Position numbers and translations under genes: made by a program. A stretch of 64,000 bases of DNA from positions 372,001 through 436,000 of the forward strand of contig NZ_WMBT01000002.1 in assembly GCF_009708075.1 (NCBI RefSeq). Direction: 5' to 3'. Every line of letters begins with the position of its first letter. The first letter of the stretch is position 1. The DNA comes from Paracoccus lichenicola. Its GTDB lineage: Bacteria; Pseudomonadota; Alphaproteobacteria; Rhodobacterales; Rhodobacteraceae. Below the pieces are notes generated by a model. The model made no database searches, was not told the origin of the DNA, and worked only from the letters and a program-made list of their open reading frames with translations. Of this stretch, positions 1-8,518 are shown piece by piece.

Positions 1-240
1 GTGGATCATGCCATAGGCCATCTCGGCCATGGACTGGCTGCGGTTCGGGACGATGGCGCGGCCGCGCGTGCCCAGCACCAGCAGGGCCAGCGTGGCCAGC
101 ACGATGGCTGCCAGCCACAGCGTCACGTTGGTGGGCGTGTACCAGTGGACCGGCCCGTCGCTGAACAGCGGGCGCACGATGAACTGATCCATCGGGTGGA
201 AAGACAGGCCGGTTGCCTCGCCATGCGCTTCTGTCGCCAC
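1..240 (-). CDS. atpB: F0F1 ATP synthase subunit a (N-terminal part; runs off the window)
   Basis: The first 80 residues of the membrane a subunit, which forms the proton half-channels against the c-ring of ATP synthase. The start is a GTG at 240-238 (read [11 protein letters not shown]), preceded by a GAGAGG-like ribosome site and only two bases after the atpI stop. The visible stretch has the expected amphipathic N-terminus (FHPMDQF, then [10 protein letters not shown]) and a first membrane helix at about residues 38-57, followed by [12 protein letters not shown]. No in-frame ATG lies just upstream, so GTG is the best start. The rest of the gene and the c and b subunits should lie beyond base 1. 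The identification rests on the N-terminus and the adjoining atpI. Confidence 0.88.
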   Translation of the reverse strand, partial: MATEAHGEATGLSFHPMDQFIVRPLFSDGPVHWYTPTNVTLWLAAIVLATLALLVLGTRGRAIVPNRSQSMAEMAYGMIH

Positions 241-242
241 GA

Positions 243-590
243 TCAGTCCCTCTCGTCGGTGCCCGGCGTCTCGCCGGACGTGCTGCCAAGTTCGGCTGCC
301 GTGCGCATCATCGCCTTGATGCCGGCCACGAAGCCGAGAAGTATGAACAGGATCAGCATGACCGGCAGGGTGCCGAACAGCCAATCCAACCCGTATCCGA
401 CCGCGGCGCCCAGCATGATGCCGGCGACGATCTCGGTGACCATGCGCCAGGCGACATGCGCCTTGTCATAGCCCGCCATCGGCATGTTCGCCTCTGGCTT
501 GGAGGTCAACCTGGACAGCCGTTGCTCCAGTTCGCGCAGGCGGGCGGCATCAGCCTCCTTGTCCGCGTCGTTCCGAGGCCCTTCGGCCAT
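243..590 (-). CDS. atpI: ATP synthase subunit I (AtpI)
   Basis: A 115-residue accessory protein of the F0 operon, thought to help assemble the c-ring. Residues 1-40 are charged and helical. Two membrane helices follow at about 50-70 and 75-93, separated by a short turn (DWLFGTLP), and the tail is acidic. The glycines and AGIKAM motif after helix two are typical of AtpI. It is the first gene of the ATP synthase F0 operon here, with atpB starting two bases after its stop. The 200 bases upstream (591-796) would hold the divergent promoters of this operon and of the ArsR gene, but I could not fix -10/-35 boxes. Confidence 0.88.
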   Translation of the reverse strand: MAEGPRNDADKEADAARLRELEQRLSRLTSKPEANMPMAGYDKAHVAWRMVTEIVAGIMLGAAVGYGLDWLFGTLPVMLILFILLGFVAGIKAMMRTAAELGSTSGETPGTDERD

Positions 591-796
591 CTGTCACGCC
601 CCCGTGTATCGGTTGCCGGGTGTCTAGGGTGGAACGCGGCCCAAGTCAAGCAAGTGGAACCACATCGCAAGCCATTGATAATGATCGTTCTTCCTGACCG
701 CCCCCTTTGGCCCTTCCGCTTGCAATCCCCCTTGCGCCCGGACATCATTCAACCGCGCAGTTGACCATTCCCGCCATTCCGCGCCATGAAGTGCCG

Positions 797-1144
797 ATGA
801 ACACCCCCTCGCCCGACCGGCTGGACCTGATCTTCGCGGCCCTGGCCGACCCCACGCGGCGGCGCGTCCTGTCCATGCTGCTCGAGGACGACATGGCCGT
901 CAGCGACGTGGCCGCGCCCTTCGCCATGAGCCTTGCCGCGATCTCCAAGCACCTCGCGGTCCTTGCGGCGGCGGGGCTGATCCGGCAGGAACGCCGGGGC
1001 CGGATCACCTGGTGCAAGCTGGACCCCGACGGGATGCGCGCGGCCTCGGTCTGGATGGAGGGCTTCGGGCAGTTCGACCCGGTGGACCTCGACGATTTCG
1101 AACGTTTCCTGGAAGCCGAGATGCAAAGCTGGACCCGCGAATGA
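797..1144 (+). CDS. ArsR-family winged-helix transcriptional regulator
   Basis: A 115-residue ArsR-type repressor. The opening (LIFAALADPTRRRVLSML) and the recognition helix region (SLAAISKHLAVLAAAGLI) are characteristic, followed by the beta-wing RQERRGRITWCKL. It lacks the metal-binding ELCVCDL motif of ArsR/SmtB sensors, so it probably senses a small molecule or works as a plain repressor. Start chosen at ATG 797 (MNTPSPDRLDLIF) because the longer upstream extension is not family-like. Its TGA overlaps the ATG of the pseudouridine kinase (ATGA at 1141-1144), so the two are translationally coupled. That makes it a candidate regulator of psuKG; this is inference from position. Confidence 0.87.
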   Translation: MNTPSPDRLDLIFAALADPTRRRVLSMLLEDDMAVSDVAAPFAMSLAAISKHLAVLAAAGLIRQERRGRITWCKLDPDGMRAASVWMEGFGQFDPVDLDDFERFLEAEMQSWTRE

Positions 1145-2022
1145 CCACCCAACCCGACATCCTGTGCATCGGCGCGATGCTGTGGGACGTGATCGGCCGC
1201 GCACCGCGCCGCATGGCGCCGGGTGCCGACGTGCCGGGGCGCATCCGCCACATCCCCGGCGGCGTGGCGCTGAACGTCGCGGTCGCGCTGGCCCGCCGGG
1301 GGTTGCGCCCCGCCGTCCTGTCCGCCGTGGGCCGCGACCCCGAAGGCTGCGCCCTGGTGGCCGAGGCCGAACGGCTGGGCGTCGTCACCGCGCATCTGGC
1401 GCGCGACACCGGCCTGCCCACCGACACCTACATGGGGATCGAGGACAGCGAGGGCCTGATCGCCGCCATCGCCGATGTCCACAGCCTGGAGGACGCGGGC
1501 ACCGCGATCCTTGCGGCCCTGGACGGCGCGCTTGCCGACTGGACCGCCCCGGTGGTGCTGGACGGCAACCTGACTGCCGATCTGCTGGACGCCATTTCCC
1601 GCGACCCGCGCCTGGCCCGTGCCGATCTGCGCGTGGTCCCCGCCAGCCCCGGCAAGGCCGAGCGTCTGGAACCCCTGATCGCCGCCCGCCGCGGCTGCTT
1701 CTATCTCAACCGGCTCGAGGCCGAGATCCTCGCGGGCCGCGCCTGCCCCGATGCCGCCACCGCCGCGCAGGCCGTGGTGGCGCGCGGCGCGGCCCGCGTC
1801 CTCGTGACCGACGGTCCCCATCCCGTGGCCTGTGCGATGGCGGGCGCGACCACGCTGACCTTTGCCCCGCCCGTCGTCACCGTGGCCCGCGTGACCGGCG
1901 CGGGCGACTGTTTCCTGGCGGCGCATCTGGCAGCCGAACTGGCGGGGCAATCCCGCGAGGCGGCTCTGCGCCAAGCGGTGGAAGCCGCCGCCGCCCATGT
2001 TTCCGGAAAGGATGTCCCATGA
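1141..2022 (+). CDS. psuK: PfkB-family pseudouridine kinase
   Basis: A 293-residue ribokinase-family sugar kinase, assigned as pseudouridine kinase (pseudouridine to pseudouridine 5'-phosphate) mainly because it is fused by a 4-base overlap to psuG. PfkB signature 1 is seen near residue 40 (PGGVALNVAVALARRG). Signature 2, with the catalytic Asp, is near the end (VTGAGDCFLAAHLAAEL). The start at ATG 1141 is fixed by the ATGA overlap with the upstream arsR stop. Without the psuG neighbour it could only be called a PfkB kinase. Cytoplasmic nucleoside salvage or degradation. Confidence 0.9.
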   Translation: MTTQPDILCIGAMLWDVIGRAPRRMAPGADVPGRIRHIPGGVALNVAVALARRGLRPAVLSAVGRDPEGCALVAEAERLGVVTAHLARDTGLPTDTYMGIEDSEGLIAAIADVHSLEDAGTAILAALDGALADWTAPVVLDGNLTADLLDAISRDPRLARADLRVVPASPGKAERLEPLIAARRGCFYLNRLEAEILAGRACPDAATAAQAVVARGAARVLVTDGPHPVACAMAGATTLTFAPPVVTVARVTGAGDCFLAAHLAAELAGQSREAALRQAVEAAAAHVSGKDVP

Positions 2023-2933
2023 CCGCCCCCCTCACCTTCTCGCCCGAGGTTTCCGCCGCCCTGTCAAAGGGCCGCCCCCTCGTGGCGCTGGAATCGACGA
2101 TCATCACCCACGGGATGCCCTATCCGCAGAACCTGGAGATGGCGCGCCAGGTGGAACAGGCGATCCGCGACAACGGCGCGGTGCCTGCCACCATCGCCGT
2201 GATGGGCGGGCAGATCCATGTGGGGCTGACGGATGAGACGTTGCAGGCTCTGGCGCAGACGCCCTCGGATCAGGCGATGAAGCTGAGCCGCGCCGACCTG
2301 GCCGTGTGCCTGGCGAATGGCCGCACCGGCGCGACCACGGTCGCCGCCACCATGATCTGCGCGCATCTGGCGGGCATCCGCGTCTTTGCCACCGGCGGCA
2401 TCGGCGGCGTGCATCGCGGCGCGGAAACCAGCTTCGACATTTCGGCCGACCTTCAGGAACTCGCGCAGACCCCCGTGACGGTCGTGGCGGCAGGCGCCAA
2501 GGCGATCCTGGACCTGCCCAAGACATGGGAGGTGCTGGAAACCCTGGGCGTCCCCGTCATCGCCTATGGCCAGGACGAGCTGCCCGCCTTCTGGTCGCGC
2601 GTCAGCGGCATCAAGGCCCCGCTGCGGATGGACAGCCCGGACCAGATCGCCGCCGCCGCTGCCATGCGCGCGCGTCTTGGCCTGAAGGGCGGGCAATTGG
2701 TTGCCAACCCCATCCCGCATGACGCCGAGATCACCGCCGACGTGATCGGCCCGGTGATCGAACAGGCCCTGTCCGAAGCCCAGGCCCAGGGGATCGCCGC
2801 CAAGCAGGTCACGCCCTTCCTGCTGCAACGCATCTTCGAGCTGACCGAGGGCCGCTCGCTCGACTCGAATATCGCCCTGGTCCTGAACAACGCCCGGCTT
2901 GCCTCGCGGATCGCCATCGCGATGACCCGTTGA
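2019..2933 (+). CDS. psuG: Pseudouridine-5'-phosphate glycosidase
   Basis: A 304-residue enzyme that splits pseudouridine 5'-phosphate into uracil and ribose 5-phosphate. Family landmarks are ALESTIITHGMPYPQN near the N-terminus, the glycine-rich FATGGIGGVHRGAE stretch around residue 125-140, PVIAYGQDELPAFW, and the C-terminal LDSNIALVLNNARLA segment. Length is normal for PsuG. It starts at ATG 2019 inside the psuK stop (ATGA), forming an arsR-psuK-psuG operon with 4-base overlaps throughout. No clear terminator precedes the tRNA-Leu that begins 35 bases later. Confidence 0.96.
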   Translation: MTAPLTFSPEVSAALSKGRPLVALESTIITHGMPYPQNLEMARQVEQAIRDNGAVPATIAVMGGQIHVGLTDETLQALAQTPSDQAMKLSRADLAVCLANGRTGATTVAATMICAHLAGIRVFATGGIGGVHRGAETSFDISADLQELAQTPVTVVAAGAKAILDLPKTWEVLETLGVPVIAYGQDELPAFWSRVSGIKAPLRMDSPDQIAAAAAMRARLGLKGGQLVANPIPHDAEITADVIGPVIEQALSEAQAQGIAAKQVTPFLLQRIFELTEGRSLDSNIALVLNNARLASRIAIAMTR

Positions 2934-2968
2934 CCGCCCCGCCCGTCCTGCCGTAAGGCTGGGCGCGT

Positions 2969-3051
2969 GCGCGGCTGGCGGAATTGGTAGACGCAGTTGG
3001 TTTAGGTCCAACCGCTTCGGCGTGGGGGTTCGAGTCCCTCGCCGCGCACCA
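2969..3051 (+). tRNA. tRNA-Leu (anticodon UAG)
   Basis: An 83-base tRNA with the CCA end encoded. The acceptor stem pairs GCGCGGC (2969-2975) with GCCGCGC (3041-3047). The D-arm has GGAATTGGTAGAC, and the anticodon stem GTTGG/CCAAC frames the loop TTTAGGT, giving anticodon TAG. A long variable arm (CGC TTCG GCG) marks it as class II, as expected for leucine. T-arm GGGGG TTCGAGT CCCTC. Confidence 0.97.
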
Positions 3052-3085
3052 CCAATCCAGCCGAACCCTGACCCAGGGTTGCCGC

Positions 3086-3466
3086 TTACTTGCAGTTCAG
3101 CGTGACCTCGACCGGGTTCGGCACCAGATCAAGCATCGCCCCGGTGCTGGCATCCACGCCGGCGCCGATGATGCCGCCCACCAGCACGTTCCCTGCCATG
3201 GCCGCACTGCCGCCGCCTGCCACCTTGTTGGTGACACGGACCTGCTGGGGCGCGCAATTTTCCTTGGTGATCAGGACATTGAGTTCCGATTTTCGAGGCG
3301 CCTTGAAGGTGCAGGGGGTGTTGTTGCACACCTGCCCGTCACTCATCTTGACCTGCGCCCCGCCAGGGGTCGAATTGACGACAAGCGTGTCGGTCTTCCC
3401 GCGCGTGATGGTTGCACAACCGGCCATCGACAGAACGGCGCAAGCCAGAATAATGGGTTTGAACAT
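3086..3466 (-). CDS. Predicted outer-membrane lipoprotein, function unknown
   Basis: A 126-residue protein with a lipoprotein signal peptide: start at MFKPIILACAVLSMAGC, lipobox LSMAGC with Cys17 as the lipidated residue. The start was chosen at 3466 because upstream residues are hydrophilic and would spoil the signal. The mature part begins with a TITRGKTDTLVV segment and has a PEGA-like beta pattern (STPGGAQVKMSDGQVC), two internal cysteines (VCNNTPC), a glycine-rich hydrophobic stretch (AGNVLVGGIIGAG) and a terminal cysteine. Similar lipoproteins are common in proteobacteria but have no agreed function. It is a single gene, convergent with tRNA-Leu. Confidence 0.8.
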   Translation of the reverse strand: MFKPIILACAVLSMAGCATITRGKTDTLVVNSTPGGAQVKMSDGQVCNNTPCTFKAPRKSELNVLITKENCAPQQVRVTNKVAGGGSAAMAGNVLVGGIIGAGVDASTGAMLDLVPNPVEVTLNCK

Positions 3467-3667
3467 GAGATTCCTCGTATATGAAGCGAGGGCCTGATGA
3501 CGCAGCCGGACCGGAAACACAATCCCTATATCCGGATGATTTTACCGAACATTTTGGTGCATATCCGTCTGTTTGGCCCGCGTGTTTCCGACTGTTTTCC
3601 TTTGCCCGCCCGGCACTGGAGGTCGCGGGAACGTGCGGCGCTTCTCTCCCCGCCCCGCCTTGACTTT

Positions 3668-3681
3668 TGACCGTCCGGTCA
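3668..3681. promoter_or_regulatory. Perfect palindrome upstream of the formate dehydrogenase operon (possible TetR-type operator)
   Basis: TGACCG-TC-CGGTCA, two perfect 6-base arms around a 2-base centre, ends 47 bases before the fdoG start codon. Palindromes of this shape (gaccg...cggtc) are typical of TetR-family operators and it lies where it could cover a promoter. No TetR gene is in the window, so the binding protein is unknown. A strong ribosome site (AGGAGGG, 3718-3724) sits just before the ATG at 3729. Confidence 0.45.
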
Positions 3682-3728
3682 GCAAACTTGACCTGTACCT
3701 ATCTATAGACAGGCAGCAGGAGGGTCTT

Positions 3729-6700
3729 ATGAACATCGACCTTTCGCGGCGCGGCTTTTTCAAGCTGGCGGGCGCGGGGGTTGCGGCAACGTCGCTGGGG
3801 GCCATGGGCTTCGGCGAGGCCGAGGCGGCGGAACGGGCGCATGTGCGCGCCTTCAAGCTGGCCACGACCACGGAAACGCGCAACACCTGTCCCTATTGCT
3901 CGGTGGCCTGCGGGATCATCATGTATTCCAAGGGCGACGTGAAGGCCGGCGAGACCGCCGAACTGATCCATATCGAGGGCGACGCCGACCATCCGACGAA
4001 CCGCGGCACGCTGTGCCCCAAGGGCGCCGCGCTCAAGGATTTCGTCCACGCGCCCACGCGCCTGACCAAGCCGCGCCATCGCGCCGCAGGCGCCAGCGAA
4101 TTCCAGGACATCACCTGGGACGAGGCGCTGGACAAGATCGCCCGCGCGATGAAGGACGACCGCGACGCCAACTTCATCCAGACGAACGAGGCGGGCGTGC
4201 CCGTCAACCGCTGGACGACGACCGGCTTCCTGGCGGCATCGGCAACGACGAACGAGACCGCATGGCTGACGTACAAGACCGTCCGCTCCATGGGGATCGT
4301 CGGATTCGACAACCAGGCGCGCGTCTGACACGGCCCCACGGTGTCCAGTTTGGGCCCGACATTTGGCCGTGGAGCGATGACCAACTCCTGGACCGACATC
4401 AAGAACACCGACCTCGTGGTCGTCATGGGCGGCAACGCCGCCGAAGCGCATCCCTGCGGCTTCAAGTGGGTGACCGAGGCCAAGGCGCATCGCGGCGCCA
4501 AGCTGATCGTGGTCGATCCGCGCTATACCCGCACCGCATCGGTGTCGGATTTCTATGCCCCGATCCGTCCGGGCAGCGACATCGTGTTCCTGATGGGCGT
4601 GATCCGCTGGTGCATCGAGAACGACAAGGTGCAGTGGGATTACGTCCGCAACTATACCAACGCTTCCTTCCTGGTGAAGGACGAGTTCGGCTGGGCGGAC
4701 GGGCTTTTCACCGGCTATGACGAGGAAAAGCGCGACTACGACAAGTCGTCCTGGGACTACAAGATGGGCGAGGACGGGTTCGTCCAGACCGACCCCACGT
4801 TGCAGGATCCGCGTTGCGTGTGGAACCTGCTGCGGGCGCATGTCGATGCCTATACGCCCGAATTCGTGGAGCGGATCTGCGGCACGCCCAAGGACAAGTT
4901 CCTGACGATCTGCGGCATGATCGGCGAATGTTCGACGCCGACCAAGACCATGACCTCGATGTATGCGCTTGGCTGGACCCAGCATTCCAAGGGCGCGCAG
5001 AACATCCGCGGCATGGCGATGCTGCAACTGATCCTGGGCAACATCGGCGTCCGGGGCGGCGGGATGAACGCGTTGCGCGGCCATTCCAACATCCAGGGCC
5101 TAACCGACATCGGGCTGATGTCGAACCTGATCCCGGGATACCTCAACATCCCGACGGAAAAGGAAGCGGACTGGACGACCTACATGTCCACCCGCGCCTT
5201 CAAGCCGATCGTGCCGAACCAGACCAGCTACTGGCAGAACTACCTCAAGTTCATGGTCAGCTTCATGAAGGCCATGTGGGGCGATGCCGCGCAGCCGGAA
5301 AACGACTGGGCCTATCACTATCTGCCGAAACTCGACGTGCCCGCCTATGACGGGATGCGCATGTTCGAGCTGATGAACCACGGCAAGGTGAACCTGTATT
5401 TCTGCCAGGGCTTCAACCCGCTGTTGTCCTTCCCCAACCGGGGCAAGATGACGCAAGCGTTTTCCAAGCTGAAGATGCTGGTCATCATGGATCCGCTGGC
5501 CACGGAAACCTCGCACTTCTGGCAGAACCACGGCATCCACAACGACGTGGACACGGCGGCGATCCAGACCGAGGTCCTGGAACTGCCCACCACCTGCTTT
5601 GCCGAAGATGAAGGCGCGCTGGTGAACTCGGGCCGCTGGATCCAGTGGCACTGGGCGGGGGCCACCCCTCCGGGCGAGGCCAAGCACGACACCTGGATCA
5701 TGGCGCAGATCTTCCAGCGGGTGAAGAAGCTGTACCAGGACGAAGGCGGGGTGTTCCCCGACCCGATCCTGAACCTGACCTGGGATTATGCGGATCCGCT
5801 GGAACCCATGCCGGACGAGTTGGCGCGGGAAATGAACGGGCGCGCGCTGTCCACGGTCTATGACCTCAAGGACACCACCAAGGTCGTGGCCGAGGCCGGG
5901 CAGCAACTGTCGAACTTCGGCCAGTATCGCGACGACGGCTCGACCATGGGCGGCTGCTGGATCTATGCCGGCAGCTGGACCGAGGACGGAAACATGATGG
6001 CGCGGCGGGACAATACCGACCCGGGCGACACCGGCGCGTTCCTCAACTGGTCCTTCGCTTGGCCCGCGAACCGGCGGATCCTGTACAACCGCGCGTCCTG
6101 CGACCCTCAGGGCAAGCCCTGGGATCCGTCGCGCAAGATCATCGAATGGACGGGCGAGAAATGGGAAGGCTATGACGTGCCCGACATCCCGGTCACGGCC
6201 AAGCCGGGCGAGGTCCATCCCTTCATCATGAACCCCGAAGGCGTGTCGCGCCTGTTCAGCCGGGGCATGATGCGGGACGGTCCCTTCCCCACCCACATGG
6301 AGCCGTTCGAGGCCCCCATCGCCAACCCCTTCAATGCGCGGATGCGGGGCAACCCCGTGGCGCGGGTCTTCGAATCCGACGCGAACCAGTTCGCCGCCAT
6401 CGGGGATCCCGAATTCCCCTGCGTCGCGACCAGCTATCGCCTGACCGAGCATTTCCACTATTGGACCAAGCACAACCCGGTGAACGCCGTGTTGCAGCCC
6501 GAGTTCTTCGTGGAGATCAGCGAGGAACTGGCGGCCGAGCGCGGAATCGAGCGGGGCGGACGGGTCCGCGTCTGGTCCAAGCGCGGCGAGGTCTGGGCCA
6601 AGGCCCTGGTGACCAAGCGGATCCGGCCGATGCAGATCGACGGCAAGACCGTCCATGTGATCGGCATCCCGCTGCACTGGGGCTTCATGGGCGCGGCGAA

Positions 6701-6818
6701 AAAGGGCTTCGGCCCGAACAGCCTGTCCTCGCAGGTCGGCGACGCGAACGTGGAAACGCCTGAATTCAAGGCCTTCATGGTCAATATTGAACCCTCAGCC
6801 GAGGAGCCGGTGGCATGA
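3729..6818 (+). CDS. fdoG: Selenocysteine-containing formate dehydrogenase, alpha (molybdopterin) subunit; in-frame UGA at 4326-4328
   Basis: Catalytic subunit of a membrane-bound, periplasmic respiratory formate dehydrogenase (FdnG/FdoG class), oxidising formate to CO2. 1029 residues if the TGA at 4326-4328 is read as selenocysteine (Sec200; E. coli FdnG has Sec196). A Tat signal is seen at residues 6-12 (SRRGFFK) with an AEA cleavage region near 33. The [4Fe-4S] cysteines are C54, C57, C61 and C96. The context around the UGA, NQARV-Sec-HGPTV...TFGRGAMTN, is the active-site sequence of this family, and the frame continues unbroken to 6818 with no shift. A SECIS hairpin follows the UGA. Start ATG 3729 has an AGGAGGG site. 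First gene of the fdo-fdhE-sel operon. A naive annotation would call two genes or a pseudogene here. Confidence 0.96.
4326..4358 (+). promoter_or_regulatory. Bacterial SECIS element (UGA plus hairpin) in fdoG
   Basis: Numbering the UGA as 1-3, bases 14-16 (CGG, 4339-4341) pair with CCG at 4356-4358. T17 (4342) is bulged. GTCC (4343-4346) pairs with GGGC (4352-4355), capped by the loop AGTTT (4347-4351). This is the E. coli fdhF/fdnG SECIS layout, with the bulged U17 and loop G23/U24 that SelB contacts; the fdnG loop AGUCU differs by one base. The hairpin lets SelB deliver Sec-tRNA at the UGA. An alternative local hairpin (4332-4338 with 4351-4356) is also possible. Confidence 0.85.
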
Positions 6819-7795
6819 GCGAAACCGCGCCCCAACCCAAGACGGCGGCGGCCAACCCGCCGGTGCAGCCGATCGGGTCCAACCTGCTGCCGTCCGACGT
6901 GGTCCGCATCTCGGCCACCAAGGACGTGCCGCAGCCGGACCGGCAGCTGACCAAGGTCGCCAAGCTGATCGACGTGTCCAAGTGCATCGGCTGCAAGGCC
7001 TGCCAGTCCGCCTGCATCGAGTGGAACGACACCAGGCCCGAGGTCGAGGAAAACGTGGGGGTCTATGAAAACCCCCACGACCTGACGCCCAACATGTTCA
7101 CCCTGATGCGCTTCACCGAATGGGTGAACCCGGAAACCGACAACCTGGAATGGCTGATCCGCAAGGACGGCTGCATGCATTGCGAGGATCCGGGCTGCCT
7201 CAAGGCCTGCCCGGCGCCCGGCGCCATCGTGCAGTATTCCAACGGCATCGTCGATTTCATCCACGAGAACTGCATCGGCTGCGGCTATTGCGTGACCGGC
7301 TGCCCCTTCGACATCCCGCGCATCAGCAAGGTCGATCACAAGAGCTACAAGTGCACCCTGTGTTCCGACCGGGTCGCCGTGGGCCAGGGTCCGGCCTGCG
7401 CCAAGGCCTGCCCCACGCAGGCCATCGTCTTCGGCACCAAGGAGGACATGATCGCGCACGCCGAGGAGCGGATCGAGGATCTGAAATCGCGCGGCTATGC
7501 CAATGCCGGGATCTATGACCCGGCGGGCGTGGGCGGCACGCATGTGATCTATGTGCTGCACCATGCCGACAAGCCCTCGATCTATGACGGGCTGCCGGAC
7601 GAGCCGCGCATCTCTCCGGTGGTGGAGGGCTGGAAGGGCGTCACCAAGACCGCCGGTCTGGCCGTCATGGGCGTGGCCGCCGTGGGCGCCGCGATCCACG
7701 GCATCTTTGCCCGCGCCAACAAGGTCGCCGAGCATGAGGAGCATGAGGCCGAGAAGCTGGTCCAGTCCGGCGACGGCAACGGGGGGACCGTCTGA
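6815..7795 (+). CDS. fdoH: Formate dehydrogenase beta subunit, four-cluster ferredoxin
   Basis: A 326-residue iron-sulfur subunit (FdnH/FdoH/FdxH class) passing electrons from the alpha subunit to the cytochrome b subunit. Four [4Fe-4S] cysteine groups are visible: [11 protein letters not shown] (C57, C60, C63, C67), the [17 protein letters not shown] group, [17 protein letters not shown], and the [17 protein letters not shown] group. A single C-terminal membrane helix ([20 protein letters not shown], about residues 274-293) anchors it. Its ATG overlaps the fdoG stop (ATGA, 6815-6818), implying coupled synthesis. It has no Tat signal of its own, so it should be co-exported with the alpha subunit. 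Confidence 0.96.
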   Translation: MSETAPQPKTAAANPPVQPIGSNLLPSDVVRISATKDVPQPDRQLTKVAKLIDVSKCIGCKACQSACIEWNDTRPEVEENVGVYENPHDLTPNMFTLMRFTEWVNPETDNLEWLIRKDGCMHCEDPGCLKACPAPGAIVQYSNGIVDFIHENCIGCGYCVTGCPFDIPRISKVDHKSYKCTLCSDRVAVGQGPACAKACPTQAIVFGTKEDMIAHAEERIEDLKSRGYANAGIYDPAGVGGTHVIYVLHHADKPSIYDGLPDEPRISPVVEGWKGVTKTAGLAVMGVAAVGAAIHGIFARANKVAEHEEHEAEKLVQSGDGNGGTV

Positions 7796-8481
7796 TGCCG
7801 CGTCCCCTTTATGCCGAACCGGGCGACCGGATCGAATCCGTCAAGCCGGTGACGGTCAGCCGTTACCGGGGCTTCATCCGGGCGAACCACTGGATCACGG
7901 CGCTGTCGCTGATCCTGCTGCTGGTCTCGGGCCTCGCGTTCTTTCACCCGTCGCTGTATTTCCTGACCGGGCTGTTCGGCGGCGGGCAGAACGCCCGCTG
8001 GCTGCATCCGATCATCGGCGTGGTGCTGTTCGTCAGCTTCATGGTCATGTTCATCCAGCTGTGGCGGCTGAACCTGCCCACGGGCGACGACCGGAAATGG
8101 CTGTCCCAGATCGGCGACGTGGTCAAGGGCAACGAGGAAAACCTGCCCGAGCTTGGCAAGTACAACGCGGGCCAGAAGTTCATCTTCTGGGGCATGACGA
8201 TCCTGATCGTGGTGCTGATCGTCACGGGCGTGATGATCTGGGAACAGTTCTTCGGCGAGCTTGTCAGCATCCCCACGCGCCGCTGGGCGGTGCTGAGCCA
8301 TTCGCTCGCGGCGGTGGCGATCATCCTGGTCTTCATCCTGCACGTCTATGCGGCCTTCTGGACGCGCGGCACGCTGCGGGCGATGACGCGGGGCACCGTC
8401 ACCGGCGGGTGGGCCTATCGCCACCACCGCAAATGGCTGCGCGAACTGGCTGGACGGCGCACACGCGGCCCGGCAGAATAG
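7795..8481 (+). CDS. fdoI: Formate dehydrogenase gamma subunit, cytochrome b556
   Basis: A 228-residue integral membrane cytochrome b that reduces quinone with electrons from FdoGH. Four membrane helices are seen, at about residues 29-50, 68-92, 124-148 and 160-185. Histidines placed for heme ligation include those in ANHWITA, WLHPIIG, SHSLAAV and LHVYAAFW. Start ATG 7795 overlaps the fdoH stop (TGATG). The C-terminus is basic and cytoplasmic (HHRKWLRELAG). It completes the FdnGHI-type complex and is followed 37 bases later by fdhE. Confidence 0.95.
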   Translation: MPRPLYAEPGDRIESVKPVTVSRYRGFIRANHWITALSLILLLVSGLAFFHPSLYFLTGLFGGGQNARWLHPIIGVVLFVSFMVMFIQLWRLNLPTGDDRKWLSQIGDVVKGNEENLPELGKYNAGQKFIFWGMTILIVVLIVTGVMIWEQFFGELVSIPTRRWAVLSHSLAAVAIILVFILHVYAAFWTRGTLRAMTRGTVTGGWAYRHHRKWLRELAGRRTRGPAE

Positions 8482-8518
8482 CCCCCAACAACAGTGGCCG
8501 GTCCGGCCCGGAGACGTG

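Noticed and set aside
1..471. Open frame on the plus strand across the ATP synthase genes
   Set aside because: Antisense to atpB/atpI, which have clear family sequence; the long plus-strand frame is an effect of high GC.
671..690. Fur-like sequence GATAATGATCGTT between atpI and arsR
   Set aside because: Only a partial match to the classic Fur box, and no iron gene is adjacent.
4326..4328. In-frame TGA that seems to break the formate dehydrogenase gene
   Set aside because: The active-site context, the SECIS hairpin and the downstream selA, selB and tRNA-Sec show it codes for selenocysteine, not a pseudogene.
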